In this document: positions 5,660 through 13,464 of the stretch, piece after piece
Position numbering within the stretch: the first letter of the stretch is position 1
Layout of the letters: each line of letters starts with the position of its first letter
NCBI GenBank assembly: GCA_900549405.1
Contig: URNZ01000050.1
Coordinates: 1 to 14,477, forward strand
From: an uncultured Eubacteriales bacterium
GTDB lineage: Bacteria; Bacillota; Clostridia; Oscillospirales; Oscillospiraceae
Direction of reading: 5' to 3'
DNA: 14,477 bases
Notes under the pieces: model-generated
Database searches by the model: none
Seen by the model: the letters and a program-made list of their open reading frames with translations, nothing else
What the model was told of the DNA's origin: nothing
Program-made: the position numbers and the translations under genes

Positions 5660-6217
5660 ATGATTTTGGACCCGGTAAATTTTGCGGTGGCGCAGAACAT
5701 CAAGCGTCTGCGGGAAAAACAGAAGCTGAGCATGGACGAGCTGTCCCGGCTGAGCGGGGTGAGCAAGAGTATGCTGGCCCAGATCGAGCGGGGGGATGGC
5801 AACCCCACCCTGTCCTCCCTGTGGAAGATCGCCAACGGGATGCGCGTCCCCTTCGACGCCCTCACCGCCCGGCCCAAGCCGGACTATCAGATCATCCGCC
5901 TGCCCGACATCCAGCCCATTTTAGAGGACGAGGGCCGGGTGAAGAACTATTCCGTCTTCCCTGATGACGAGGGCCGCCGCTTCTCCGTCTATTACATGGA
6001 GCTGGACCCGGGCAGCTTTTGGCGCTCTGACCCCCACATCGTGGGCACCATCGAATTCATCACCCTGATCCGGGGGACGCTGGAGATCGTGGCCGGGGAA
6101 CAGACCTTTACCATCCGCCCCGGGGAGAGCATCCGCTTCCCCGGCGACACCGTCCACTCCTATCGGAATCTGGACCCCGACTCCACCGCCCTGCATTTGA
6201 TCATGTACACCCCCTGA
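5660..6217 (+). CDS. XRE-family regulator with C-terminal cupin sensor
   Basis: A DNA-binding regulator of about 185 residues. The N-terminal helix-turn-helix spans about residues 10-65 (NIKRLREKQKLSMDELSRLS, then GVSKSMLAQIERGDGNPT). The C-terminal cupin barrel spans about 100-180 (FITLIRGTLEIVAGEQTF, RPGESIRFPGDTVHSYRN). XRE-cupin proteins bind small ligands in the barrel and often control adjacent amino acid or transport genes. The first ATG, 5660, has almost no gap after GGAGG (5654-5658); TTG at 5666 has the ideal 7 bases and may be the true start, shortening the protein by two residues. It diverges from the PLP enzyme. An intrinsic terminator follows before the MATE gene. Confidence 0.92.
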   Translation: MILDPVNFAVAQNIKRLREKQKLSMDELSRLSGVSKSMLAQIERGDGNPTLSSLWKIANGMRVPFDALTARPKPDYQIIRLPDIQPILEDEGRVKNYSVFPDDEGRRFSVYYMELDPGSFWRSDPHIVGTIEFITLIRGTLEIVAGEQTFTIRPGESIRFPGDTVHSYRNLDPDSTALHLIMYTP

Positions 6218-6223
6218 CCGGCC

Positions 6224-6252
6224 TTGACTTTATCACAGCGCTGTGTTATGTT
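6224..6252 (+). promoter_or_regulatory. Promoter of the MATE gene, with a palindrome in its spacer
   Basis: The -35 TTGACT (6224-6229, 5 of 6) and -10 TATGTT (6247-6252, 4 of 6) have a 17-base spacer that contains the perfect palindrome CACAGCGCTGTG (6234-6245). A second inverted repeat, GTGTT (6244-6248) with AACAC (6254-6258), covers the -10. A repressor could use either. The predicted start is near 6258, so transcripts pass through the leader structures at 6259-6313. Confidence 0.6.
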
Positions 6253-6258
6253 GAACAC

Positions 6259-6313
6259 ACGGGTGAGCACCTACCGTCCAAGCAGTCAGGCTGAACAGTC
6301 TGGCTGCTTTTTT
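6259..6313 (+). ncRNA. Candidate guanidine-IV (mepA-type) riboswitch leader of the MATE gene
   Basis: The short leader holds two hairpins. The first is formed by ACGG (6259-6262) and CCGT (6274-6277) around GGTGAGCACCTA-like bases. The second is the intrinsic terminator at 6280-6313. Known of the class: guanidine-IV riboswitches are short, lie upstream of mepA-type MATE genes in Clostridia, and control termination. The placement, size, two-hairpin layout and MATE gene fit; the class name rests on these and my memory of the conserved ACCTACCG stretch, not on a covariance search. Another attenuator type is possible. Confidence 0.5.
6280..6313 (+). terminator. Intrinsic terminator directly upstream of the MATE gene
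   Basis: A 13-bp stem (6280-6292 with 6297-6309; two G-T wobbles) closes a GAAC loop and is followed by six T (6308-6313). It ends 4 bases before the MATE ribosome site. It would terminate read-through from the XRE gene, but because the promoter at 6224-6252 lies upstream of it, it also sits inside the MATE leader and can act as an attenuator. Confidence 0.88.
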
Positions 6314-6329
6314 ACCAGGAGGTCATGTT

Positions 6330-7655
6330 GTGACACAGACAGATACGCGGGGCGGCGTGGCCGCCGTACTGATCCGATTCAGCCTGCCGCTGATCATCAG
6401 CGGTATATTACAGCAGCTTTATAACTGGGCGGACGCCTTTATCGTGGGACACGCCGTGGGGGAGAGCGCCCTGGCGGCGGTGGGGGCCACCACGGCGGTG
6501 AGCGTATTTTTCACCATGGCCATCACCGGCTTCACCCAGGGGCTGTCTATCCTGGCCGCCCAGCGCTTTGGCAGCGGAGACCGGGCGGGGCTGCGGCCCA
6601 TCCTGTCCACCTTTCTGGTGGTGCTGCTGCCCCTGGCTGTTCTGTGCGCCGCCTTTGGGGTGTGGGCCAGCGGCGCTCTGCTGCATGTGCTCCACACGCC
6701 GGAGAACATCCTGGCTTTTGCCGGGGACTATCTGCGCATCATCTTCATCGGCGTGCCCTTTCTGGCGGTGTATAACCTCTATTCCGCCCTGCTCCGGGCC
6801 ATGGGGGACAGCCGCGCCCCTTTCTACGCGGTGGTGGTGTCCTCCCTGGCCAATGTGGCATTGGACCTGTGGTTCGTGGCGGGCCTTGGCTGGCAGGTGG
6901 CGGGTGCGGCGGCGGCCACCGTTTTGTCCCAGGGGGCCATGGCCCTCTTCATCCTGATCTATGCCCACCGGCGCTATCCCCTGCTGCGCCTGTCCTTGAA
7001 AGAGCCCCTGTTCCGCCGGGAGGACTTTGCCCAGGGGCTGCGGTTCGGTCTGCCCCCCGCCCTGCAATTCAGCGTCACCGCCGGGGGCAACATCGCCCTG
7101 CAAAACTTTATGAACGGCTTCGGCTCTCACACCGTGGCCGCCATCACCACCGCCTATCGAGTGGACACCATTATGCTGCTGCCCATCATCAATCTGGGGT
7201 CGGCCATCTCCACCATGGTGGCCCAGAGCAAGGGGGCGGGGGAGCCGCAGCGGGCCCGGCACTTCTGGCGCACGGGCGCTGTGATGAATCTGGTGGTCTC
7301 TCTGCTGCTCATGGCCGTCATGCTGCTGTTCGGCGGCAAGCTGGTGGCCCTGTTCGGCGTGGAGGCGGAGGCCGCCGCCATTGGCCGCCGGTTCTTCCAG
7401 CGCATCTCCCTGTTCTATGTGTTCTTCGGGCTGGCCTGCTCCATGCGGGGGACCATCGAGGGCACGGGCCGGGTGGTCTATTCCAGCGCCGTGAGCATCG
7501 CCGCCCTGCTGCTGCGCATCGCCCTGTCCTATCTGCTGGCCGGCGCGTTCCTGAACATGGCCATCGCCTATGCCGAGGGCCTGCACTGGATCTTCATGGT
7601 CCTGTGCTTTTTGCCCTTCTTCCTGCGCCGGGACCGCTGGGCGCAAAACTCCTAA
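6330..7655 (+). CDS. MATE-family multidrug/small-cation efflux transporter
   Basis: A 441-residue polytopic membrane protein with about 12 predicted helices in two related halves (boundary near residue 225), typical of MATE pumps, which export cationic compounds using a Na+ or H+ gradient. Family marks include the N-terminal LPLIISGILQQLYNWADAF stretch and the GDSRAP loop after ALLRAM. The GTG at 6330 is chosen because AGGAGG (6317-6322) lies 7 bases upstream. A minimal ATG-TTG-TGA (6325-6333) overlaps the start in another frame and is not counted as a gene. It is transcribed from the promoter at 6224-6252 through the attenuator leader; a terminator follows at 7679. The leader suggests guanidinium or a related cation as substrate, which is inference. 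Confidence 0.93.
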   Translation: MTQTDTRGGVAAVLIRFSLPLIISGILQQLYNWADAFIVGHAVGESALAAVGATTAVSVFFTMAITGFTQGLSILAAQRFGSGDRAGLRPILSTFLVVLLPLAVLCAAFGVWASGALLHVLHTPENILAFAGDYLRIIFIGVPFLAVYNLYSALLRAMGDSRAPFYAVVVSSLANVALDLWFVAGLGWQVAGAAAATVLSQGAMALFILIYAHRRYPLLRLSLKEPLFRREDFAQGLRFGLPPALQFSVTAGGNIALQNFMNGFGSHTVAAITTAYRVDTIMLLPIINLGSAISTMVAQSKGAGEPQRARHFWRTGAVMNLVVSLLLMAVMLLFGGKLVALFGVEAEAAAIGRRFFQRISLFYVFFGLACSMRGTIEGTGRVVYSSAVSIAALLLRIALSYLLAGAFLNMAIAYAEGLHWIFMVLCFLPFFLRRDRWAQNS

Positions 7656-7680
7656 CTCCTCGCTCATCACTCCTAACTCC
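7648..7680. repeat. 12-base direct repeat after the MATE gene
   Basis: ACTCCTAACTCC occurs at 7648-7659 (overlapping the MATE stop) and at 7669-7680, 21 bases apart start to start, directly before the terminator. Function unknown; possibly replication slippage or a dispersed short repeat. Confidence 0.6.
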
Positions 7681-7709
7681 GGGAGGGGCTTCGGCCCTTC
7701 CCGGTTTTT
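7679..7709 (+). terminator. Intrinsic terminator of the MATE gene
   Basis: An 11-bp stem (7679-7689 with 7694-7704, one G-T wobble) closes a stable TTCG tetraloop and is followed by five T (7705-7709). Confidence 0.93.
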
Positions 7710-7725
7710 CTCCCTCTTGTGCTCT

Positions 7726-7755
7726 TTGTCGTTTCGTGATATCCTGTTCTATCAT
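7726..7755 (+). promoter_or_regulatory. Possible promoter of the FHA-SEDS / PBP pair
   Basis: TTGTCG (7726-7731) and TATCAT (7750-7755, 5 of 6) are separated by 18 bases; the match is moderate. CCTGTTCTA occurs at 7743-7751 and 7758-7766, with a weaker third copy near 7773, a 15-base period across the predicted start. These may bind a regulator or be chance T-rich similarity. Confidence 0.4.
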
Positions 7756-7810
7756 TCCCTGTTCTACGATCTTCTGTTTTTCCCTGTCCTTTTGAAAGGA
7801 GGTCCTTTCT

Positions 7811-9580
7811 TTGTCCGAAAAGCTCCACGCCCTGGGGGACGCCATTGTCCGGGCCTTTCCCCAGGCCGACGTTCTGCGCACCCAGGTCCCCCAGTGGGTC
7901 CAGGCCCACGGGGAACTCATTTGGCTGTACACCGGGATCACCCGGCTGCTCTTCCCCCTGCTAGCCCTGCTCATCCTCGTCCGGGCCATCCGGGGGCTGC
8001 TGCGCATCCCCACCGCCGGGGAGGTCTGGGGTCAGCTGGCCCTGCCCGGGGGCGGCTCCCTGCCCATCCGGCACTGGGAAAATATTCTGGGCCGGGCTCC
8101 CCTGGCCGACCTGCGGCTGGATCTGCCCACCGTGTCCCGGCAGCACGCCGCCCTGGTCCGGGAGGAGAACGGCCAGTGGCGCATCCACGACCTGGGCTCT
8201 AAGGCCGGGACACTGGTGAATGACAAGCCCGTGGAGGGCTCCGCCCCCCTGAAAGTGGGGGACGCCCTCAGCGTGGGCGGGGTGAAGCTGCTGTTTCTGC
8301 CCCTGTCCCGGGCCGAGGAGGAGCAGCTGCTCCAGCGCCGGAGGGCGGAGGCCCCCCTGTCCATGGTCCCCTCCCTGCTGTGGCTGACCCTGTTTCAGAT
8401 TTTGGCCGCCGTGCAGCTGTTCCTGGCCAGCGGCGGGGAGCACCGCACCGCCCCCCTGACCCTGCTGGTGCTCACCCTGGTCATGTGGGTCTATTACGGC
8501 TCCGCCCGCCGCCGTCTGCGGGGGTTCGAGCTGGAGACCATCGCCTTTTTCCTGTCCACCCTCTCCCTGGCCGTCACCGCCTCCTCCGCCCCGGAGTCCA
8601 CGGTGAAGCAGCTCATCGCCATCATCCTGGGGCTGATCTTCCTGTCCGCCCTCACCGCCTGGATGGCCGACCCGGCCCGGCTGCAAAAGCTGCGCTGGCT
8701 CATGGCCGCCCTGGCCATCGGCCTGCTGTCCGTCACATTGGTGCTGGGCCGGAGCAAATTCGGCGCGGCCAACTGGATCATTCTGGGGCCGTTTTCCTTC
8801 CAGCCCTCAGAGATCGCAAAGATCTTCTATATCTTCGCCGGTTCCGCCACCCTGGAGCGGCTGTTCCGCAGGCGGAACCTGGGGCTGTTCATAGTCCTCA
8901 CCGGGGTATGCCTGCTGTGTCTGGCCCTGATGAGCGACTTTGGCACCGCCTGCATCTTCTTCGCCACGTTCCTGGTCATCGCCTATCTCCGCTCCGGCGA
9001 CTTTGCCACATTGTCCCTGCTGTGCGGCGGGGCGGCCTTTGCCGGGCTGCTGGTGCTGCGGTTCAAGCCCTATATCTTCCGGCGCTTTGCCTCCTGGGGC
9101 CACGCCTGGCAGGCGGCCTCCACCACCGGCTATCAGCAGACCCGGGCCATGTCCGCCGCCGCCTCCGGCGGTCTGGTGGGCATGGGGGCGGGCAACGGCT
9201 GGCTGCAAAACATCCCCGCGGCGGACACCGACCTGGTGTTCGGGATGCTGTGCGAGGAGTGGGGCCTGCTCATCGCCGTGCTGGCGGTGCTGTCCATTTT
9301 GACGCTCACGGTGTTTGCCGCCCGGGCCTGCCGGGTGGGCCGCTCCGCCTTCCCCACCATCGCCGCCTGCGCCGCCGGGTCCCTGCTGGCGGCCCAGACC
9401 GCCCTGAACGTGTTCGGCGCCATGGACCTGCTGCCTCTCACCGGAGTGACGCTGCCCTTTGTGTCCAACGGCGGCTCAGCCATGATCGCCTCCTGGGGCC
9501 TGCTGGCCTTTCTCCGGGGGGCGGACACCCGGGAGCGGAGCCGCCGTGCTCCCGCGAAAAAGGAGGTCTCTTCCCAATGA
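7811..9580 (+). CDS. FHA-domain fusion to a SEDS (FtsW/RodA) peptidoglycan glycosyltransferase
   Basis: A 589-residue membrane protein. A membrane segment near residues 40-60 is followed by a cytoplasmic FHA domain (about 85-160) with the phosphothreonine-binding marks G94-R95, SRQH 109-112, and the D-x-GS-x-x-GT-x-x-N run (127-137). About ten membrane helices (185-570) form the SEDS glycan polymerase: FQPSEIAK 330-337, the DTDLVFGMLCEE stretch from 472 with catalytic-Asp candidate D474, and the LPFVSNGGSA signature 548-557. SEDS proteins polymerise lipid II and work with a class B PBP, here the next gene, which overlaps as ATGA. The TTG start at 7811 follows AAAGGAGGT (7795-7803) by 7 bases. 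Whether it acts in division, elongation or sporulation is not clear from the sequence. Confidence 0.93.
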   Translation: MSEKLHALGDAIVRAFPQADVLRTQVPQWVQAHGELIWLYTGITRLLFPLLALLILVRAIRGLLRIPTAGEVWGQLALPGGGSLPIRHWENILGRAPLADLRLDLPTVSRQHAALVREENGQWRIHDLGSKAGTLVNDKPVEGSAPLKVGDALSVGGVKLLFLPLSRAEEEQLLQRRRAEAPLSMVPSLLWLTLFQILAAVQLFLASGGEHRTAPLTLLVLTLVMWVYYGSARRRLRGFELETIAFFLSTLSLAVTASSAPESTVKQLIAIILGLIFLSALTAWMADPARLQKLRWLMAALAIGLLSVTLVLGRSKFGAANWIILGPFSFQPSEIAKIFYIFAGSATLERLFRRRNLGLFIVLTGVCLLCLALMSDFGTACIFFATFLVIAYLRSGDFATLSLLCGGAAFAGLLVLRFKPYIFRRFASWGHAWQAASTTGYQQTRAMSAAASGGLVGMGAGNGWLQNIPAADTDLVFGMLCEEWGLLIAVLAVLSILTLTVFAARACRVGRSAFPTIAACAAGSLLAAQTALNVFGAMDLLPLTGVTLPFVSNGGSAMIASWGLLAFLRGADTRERSRRAPAKKEVSSQ

Positions 9581-10941
9581 AAAAACTGGAACGCCGGGCC
9601 CGGCTGTGTCTCATTCTGGCCGGACTGCTGCTGGCGGGACTGGGGCTGTTTCTGGTCCGCTTCGGCTTCAGCGGCAGCCGCTGGGCCTCCTCCCCCTTCA
9701 ACCGCCACCTCTATAACCGGGACGGTGCCCTGATCAGCGGCACGGTCCTGGACCGGAACGGGACCGTTCTGTCCTATGTGGACGACAACGGAGACCGCCG
9801 CTGCGCCGACGGCAAGACCCTGCGGAAGGCCACCCTCCACGCCGCGGGCGACCCCCAGGGGAACATCGGCACCGGGGCTCTCACCGCCTTCGCCCGAAAG
9901 CTCACGGGATACTCCCTGCTGTTTGGGGCCTATAACGCCCGGGAGGGCAACGACCTGTATCTCACCATCGACGCCGACCTGAACGAGACGGCCTATCAGG
10001 CCCTGGACGGCCGGAAGGGCACCGTGGCCGTGTACAACTATAAGACGGGAGAGGTGCTGTGCATGGTCTCCTCCCCCTCCTACGACCCGAAGAATATCCC
10101 TGACGACCTGGAGACCAACGACAAGTATCAGGGGGTGTATCTCAACCGGTTTCTCTCCTCTTCCTTCACCCCCGGCTCGGTGTTCAAGACCGTGACCCTG
10201 GCCGCCGCGTTGGAGAAGATCCCTGATTTGTACAGCCGCACCTTCTATTGCGAGGGCTCGGCGGAGATCGGCGGGGAGACGGTGACCTGCACCGCCGCCC
10301 ACGGGGAGCAGACCATTCAGGATGCCCTGGCCAACTCCTGCAACGTCGCCTTTGGCCAGCTGGCGGTGGAGCTGGGGACTGGCACCCTGGAGAAATACGC
10401 CGGAAAGGCCGGGCTTACCAAATCCTATGACGTGAACGGCATCCCCACCGCCGCCGGGTCGGTGGACCTGTCCGGGGCCACGGATAACGACCTGGCCTGG
10501 GCGGGCGTGGGCCAGTATCACGACAGCGTGAACCCCTGCGCCCTGATGATCTATATGGGGGCCATCGCCAACGGGGGCAAAGCCGTGCAGCCCACTCTCA
10601 TCCAGAAGGTGGTCTCCCCCGGTCTGCCCACCCTGCCCCAGTTCACCCACACCACCCGGCGGATGATCAAAGCGGACACCGCCAAGGCCATGGCCGACAT
10701 GATGGCCAACAACGTCTCCGCCACCTACGGCACCAAGCGCTTTTCCGGCATGGACCTGTGCGCCAAGTCGGGCACAGCGGAGGTGGGGGCCGACCAAAAG
10801 CCCCACGCCTGGTTCACCGGCTTCCTCCGCAATGAGGAGGCCCCCTATGCCTTTGTGGTCCTGGTGGAAAACGGCGGCGGCGGGTCAGAGGTGGCCGGGA
10901 CGGTGGCGGCAAAAGTGCTGAAAGCCGCCCTGGCTTCCTGA
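9577..10941 (+). CDS. Class B penicillin-binding protein (PbpA/FtsI-type transpeptidase)
   Basis: A 454-residue D,D-transpeptidase that cross-links peptidoglycan outside the membrane. One N-terminal membrane segment (about 10-30) is followed by a short pedestal domain with an NRHLYNRDG...RNGTVLS stretch and the transpeptidase domain. Catalytic motifs are complete: SVFK at 201-204 (nucleophile S201, K204), SCN at 254-256 and KSGT at 397-400. There are no PASTA repeats, and the length is short for FtsI, closer to the PbpA partner of RodA. The ATG at 9577 follows AAAAAGGAGG (ending at 9566) by about 10 bases and overlaps the SEDS stop (ATGA), so the two are coupled and probably form one synthase. 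No convincing terminator was seen before the next promoter. Confidence 0.93.
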   Translation: MKKLERRARLCLILAGLLLAGLGLFLVRFGFSGSRWASSPFNRHLYNRDGALISGTVLDRNGTVLSYVDDNGDRRCADGKTLRKATLHAAGDPQGNIGTGALTAFARKLTGYSLLFGAYNAREGNDLYLTIDADLNETAYQALDGRKGTVAVYNYKTGEVLCMVSSPSYDPKNIPDDLETNDKYQGVYLNRFLSSSFTPGSVFKTVTLAAALEKIPDLYSRTFYCEGSAEIGGETVTCTAAHGEQTIQDALANSCNVAFGQLAVELGTGTLEKYAGKAGLTKSYDVNGIPTAAGSVDLSGATDNDLAWAGVGQYHDSVNPCALMIYMGAIANGGKAVQPTLIQKVVSPGLPTLPQFTHTTRRMIKADTAKAMADMMANNVSATYGTKRFSGMDLCAKSGTAEVGADQKPHAWFTGFLRNEEAPYAFVVLVENGGGGSEVAGTVAAKVLKAALAS

Positions 10942-10974
10942 ATCGGTTTGCACGTTTTTTCCCCCGGTTTGGGG

Positions 10975-11003
10975 TTGTCACATAGGCCATTTTAGGATAA
11001 AAT
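10975..11003 (+). promoter_or_regulatory. Sigma-A-type promoter of pgeF
   Basis: TTGTCA (10975-10980) and TAAAAT (10998-11003), each 5 of 6 consensus, are separated by 17 bases. The predicted start is near 11010, about 30 bases before the GTG at 11040. Confidence 0.78.
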
Positions 11004-11039
11004 AAGATATCTATTCACCATCTATTAGGGGGGACCGCC

Positions 11040-11858
11040 GTGGACATCGTTTTTCAGGAACGACATGGGGTCCCCTTTTATGCCTGCACGGACCCACGCT
11101 GGTCCGGCGCGCCCCACGGCTTTTCCACCCGCCTGGGCGGCGTGTCTCCCGCTCCCTGGGACAGTCTGAACCTGGGGGCCGGACGGGGGGACGACCCCGC
11201 CCGGGTGGGGGAGAACTTCCGCCGCTTCTGCCGGGCCGTGGGCACCGACGCCCATGCTCTGGTGAAAAACCACCAGGTACACGGCACAGATATCCGCTCC
11301 GTCACCCGGGCAGACGTGCTGTCTGACCCCGCTCTGCCCGGGGAGTTCCCCGCCGACGGCCTGGTGACCGACCAGCCGGGGGTGTGCCTGACCATCTTCT
11401 CCGGGGACTGCATCCCCATTTTGCTCTATGACCCCCATCGAAACGTGATCGCCGCCGTCCACGCCGGGTGGCGGGGCACCGCCGCCGGGGCGGCGTTTCA
11501 GGGCGCCCTGGCCATGACCGGGCGCTACGGCTGCCGCCCGGAAAACATTCTGGCCGCCATCGGCCCGGGCATCGCCCCCTGCTGTTTTGAGACCCACGCC
11601 GACGTGCCCGACGGCCTGCGGGCCGGACTGGGCCGGGAGGCCCAGGATTTCATCGCCTCCATCCCCGGCACGGACAAGTTCCACGTGGATCTGAAGGGGG
11701 CCAACGCCCGCTGGCTGGAGCGGGCCGGATTAGACCCGGCCCACATCGCCCTGTGCCCCGCCTGCACCGCCTGCCGCCTGGACCGCTTCTGGTCCCACCG
11801 CATCCAGGGCACCCGCCGGGGCAGCATGGCCGCCATGATCCAGCTGGCCGAAACCTGA
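11040..11858 (+). CDS. pgeF: Peptidoglycan editing factor PgeF (YfiH/YlmD multicopper-oxidase-like family)
   Basis: A 272-residue protein of normal length for the family. The zinc/copper-binding residues are present: H81 in VHGTDI, C124 in SGDCIPI and H141 in VHAGWRG; IGPGIAPCCFE and PACTAC are further family marks. Known of the family: members were called polyphenol oxidases, some show purine nucleoside activity, and E. coli YfiH (PgeF) removes L-serine wrongly inserted into the peptidoglycan precursor. The neighbouring SEDS and PBP genes fit the last role. The GTG at 11040 follows AGGGGGG by about 6 bases. It has its own promoter and is followed after 17 bases by the solute-binding lipoprotein, with which it is probably co-transcribed. 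Confidence 0.92.
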   Translation: MDIVFQERHGVPFYACTDPRWSGAPHGFSTRLGGVSPAPWDSLNLGAGRGDDPARVGENFRRFCRAVGTDAHALVKNHQVHGTDIRSVTRADVLSDPALPGEFPADGLVTDQPGVCLTIFSGDCIPILLYDPHRNVIAAVHAGWRGTAAGAAFQGALAMTGRYGCRPENILAAIGPGIAPCCFETHADVPDGLRAGLGREAQDFIASIPGTDKFHVDLKGANARWLERAGLDPAHIALCPACTACRLDRFWSHRIQGTRRGSMAAMIQLAET

Positions 11859-11875
11859 ATTTTTAAGGAATGACT

Positions 11876-13399
11876 ATGAAACATCTCCGTTCTCTCCTCT
11901 GCCTGGCCCTGGTGGCAGTTCTGCTCACCGCCTGCGGGCCCAAGGGGGACGGCTCCGCCTCTTCCTCCGGCAGCGGCGGCTCCTCCGTCTCCTCCTCGGG
12001 CAGCGTCTCCGACCCGGAGCCTGCCCCTACCCCCGCCAGTCTCACCCTGGCGGCCTATCCCTCTGATTCCTTTCACCCCGTTTTGGGGACAAATCGCTCT
12101 AACCTGACCCTGGCCCCCCTGCTGTACGAGCCCCTGTTTCAACTGGACGAGACCTTTCAGCCCGTGCCTGTGCTGTGCAGCCAGGCTGACAGCGCCGACG
12201 GCCTCACCTGGACCCTCACCCTGCGGGAGGGTGTCACCTTCTCCGACGGCTCCCCCCTCACCGGCGCTGTGGTGGCCGACGCTCTGAACACCGCCCGCCA
12301 GTCCGCCCGCTATGCCCAGCGGCTGCGGGATGTGTCCGCCGTCTCCGGCCAGGGGAACGCCGTGATCGTCACCCTGGTCCGGGCCAACGGCAACCTGCCC
12401 GCCCTGCTGGATATCCCCATTTCCTCCGGCACCGGGGACCGCCCGGTGGGCACGGGCCCCTATGTGCTGTCTGAGACGGACGGAGCTTTGACCCTGTCCG
12501 CCCGCTCCGGCTGGTGGCAGGGGAAGGCCCTGCCGGTGCAGAGCATCCAGCTCACCGCCGCCTCCCGGTCAGAGGACCTGGTGTCCTCCTTCGCCGCGGG
12601 GGACGTGAGTCTGGTGGACGTGGACCTGATGGGCACCAACGCCCTGGGCTACTCCGGCAGCTATCAGACCTGGGACTATGCCACCACCGATTTTCTCTAT
12701 CTGGGCTTTAACACCCAAAGCGGCCTGTGCCGCGCCCCGGAGATCCGCCAGGCCATCACCCGGGCCATTGACCGCACCCCGGTGGTGCAGGTGGACTTTG
12801 CCCGCCACGCCGTGGCCGCCGCCCTGCCCGTCCACCCCGCCAGCGCCCTGTACAATGCCGCCCAGGCCCAGACCCGGAGCTATGACCCGGAGCAGGCCGC
12901 CGCCAATCTGGAGGCCCTGCGGGCCGCTGGCAGGACGGTCACCCTGGTGGCCAACAGCGAGAACACCGCCAAGGCCGCCGCCGCCCAGCGCATCGCCGCC
13001 CAACTGGAGGCCGTCGGCCTGTCCGTGCGTCTGTCTCTGCTGTCCTATGACAACTATGTCAGCGCCCTGTCCGCCGGGAACTTCGACCTGTATCTGGGCC
13101 AGGTGACCCTCACCGGCGACTTTGACCTGGCCCCCCTGCTGTCCTCCTCGGGCAGCCTGAACTATGGCCGCTGGCAGGACGCCCTGGGGGACGCCCTCCT
13201 CTCTGCGCTGCAAGGCGCTCAGGGGGACGCCAGGACCCAAGCCGCCGCCGACCTGTTCGCCTATCTCAATCAACAGGCCCCCATCGTGCCTGTCTGCTTT
13301 AAAAACGGCTCCGTCCTCACCCAGTGGAGCAGGCTGTCTGGCCTGTCCCCCGTCCGTGGGAACGTGTTCTATCAACTGGAAAACTGGAACCTTTCTTAA
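11876..13399 (+). CDS. ABC-transporter solute-binding lipoprotein, family 5 (OppA/DppA-like)
   Basis: A 507-residue secreted lipoprotein. The signal peptide ends in the lipobox LTAC with lipidated C20, followed by a Ser/Gly-rich linker (about 27-50) and the SBP family 5 fold: LLYEPLFQLDETFQPVP, LTWTLTLREGVTFSDGSPL and PVGTGPYVL. Such proteins capture oligopeptides, and sometimes nickel or sugars, for an ABC importer on the outer face of the membrane. The ATG at 11876 is chosen over 11870 because TAAGGA (11864-11869) then has 6 bases of spacing instead of none. No permease or ATPase gene is nearby, so its partner is elsewhere or shared. It follows pgeF by 17 bases; recovery of cell-wall peptides is possible but is inference. 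No terminator was found after the stop. Confidence 0.92.
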   Translation: MKHLRSLLCLALVAVLLTACGPKGDGSASSSGSGGSSVSSSGSVSDPEPAPTPASLTLAAYPSDSFHPVLGTNRSNLTLAPLLYEPLFQLDETFQPVPVLCSQADSADGLTWTLTLREGVTFSDGSPLTGAVVADALNTARQSARYAQRLRDVSAVSGQGNAVIVTLVRANGNLPALLDIPISSGTGDRPVGTGPYVLSETDGALTLSARSGWWQGKALPVQSIQLTAASRSEDLVSSFAAGDVSLVDVDLMGTNALGYSGSYQTWDYATTDFLYLGFNTQSGLCRAPEIRQAITRAIDRTPVVQVDFARHAVAAALPVHPASALYNAAQAQTRSYDPEQAAANLEALRAAGRTVTLVANSENTAKAAAAQRIAAQLEAVGLSVRLSLLSYDNYVSALSAGNFDLYLGQVTLTGDFDLAPLLSSSGSLNYGRWQDALGDALLSALQGAQGDARTQAAADLFAYLNQQAPIVPVCFKNGSVLTQWSRLSGLSPVRGNVFYQLENWNLS

Positions 13400-13464
13400 A
13401 TCACTTTGTTAATTTATGCAGGCGAGCCGCCATTTGTATGTGGCCGCCGGGAGGAGAGATAGAA

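Noticed and set aside
6261..6277. Fluoride riboswitch suggested by the CACCTAC stretch
   Set aside because: The 5' conserved GGnGATGG half of that riboswitch is missing and the downstream gene is not a fluoride exporter.
6408..7670. Long minus-strand open frame opposite the MATE gene
   Set aside because: Gly/Gln/His-rich composition typical of antisense frames in high-GC DNA; no domain and no ribosome site.
8380..9576. Long open frame on the plus strand inside the FHA-SEDS gene that continues in frame into the PBP gene
   Set aside because: The first part is an Arg/Pro/Ala-rich shadow frame with no recognisable domain; the real protein in that stretch is the FHA-SEDS fusion. Only the part from 9577 is real.
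9133..10806. 557-residue minus-strand open frame opposite the SEDS and PBP genes
   Set aside because: Low-complexity Gly/Val/His-rich shadow of two firmly identified genes.
10961..10974. CCCC...GGGG hairpin after the PBP gene
   Set aside because: Only four base pairs, and the T run lies before it rather than after it.
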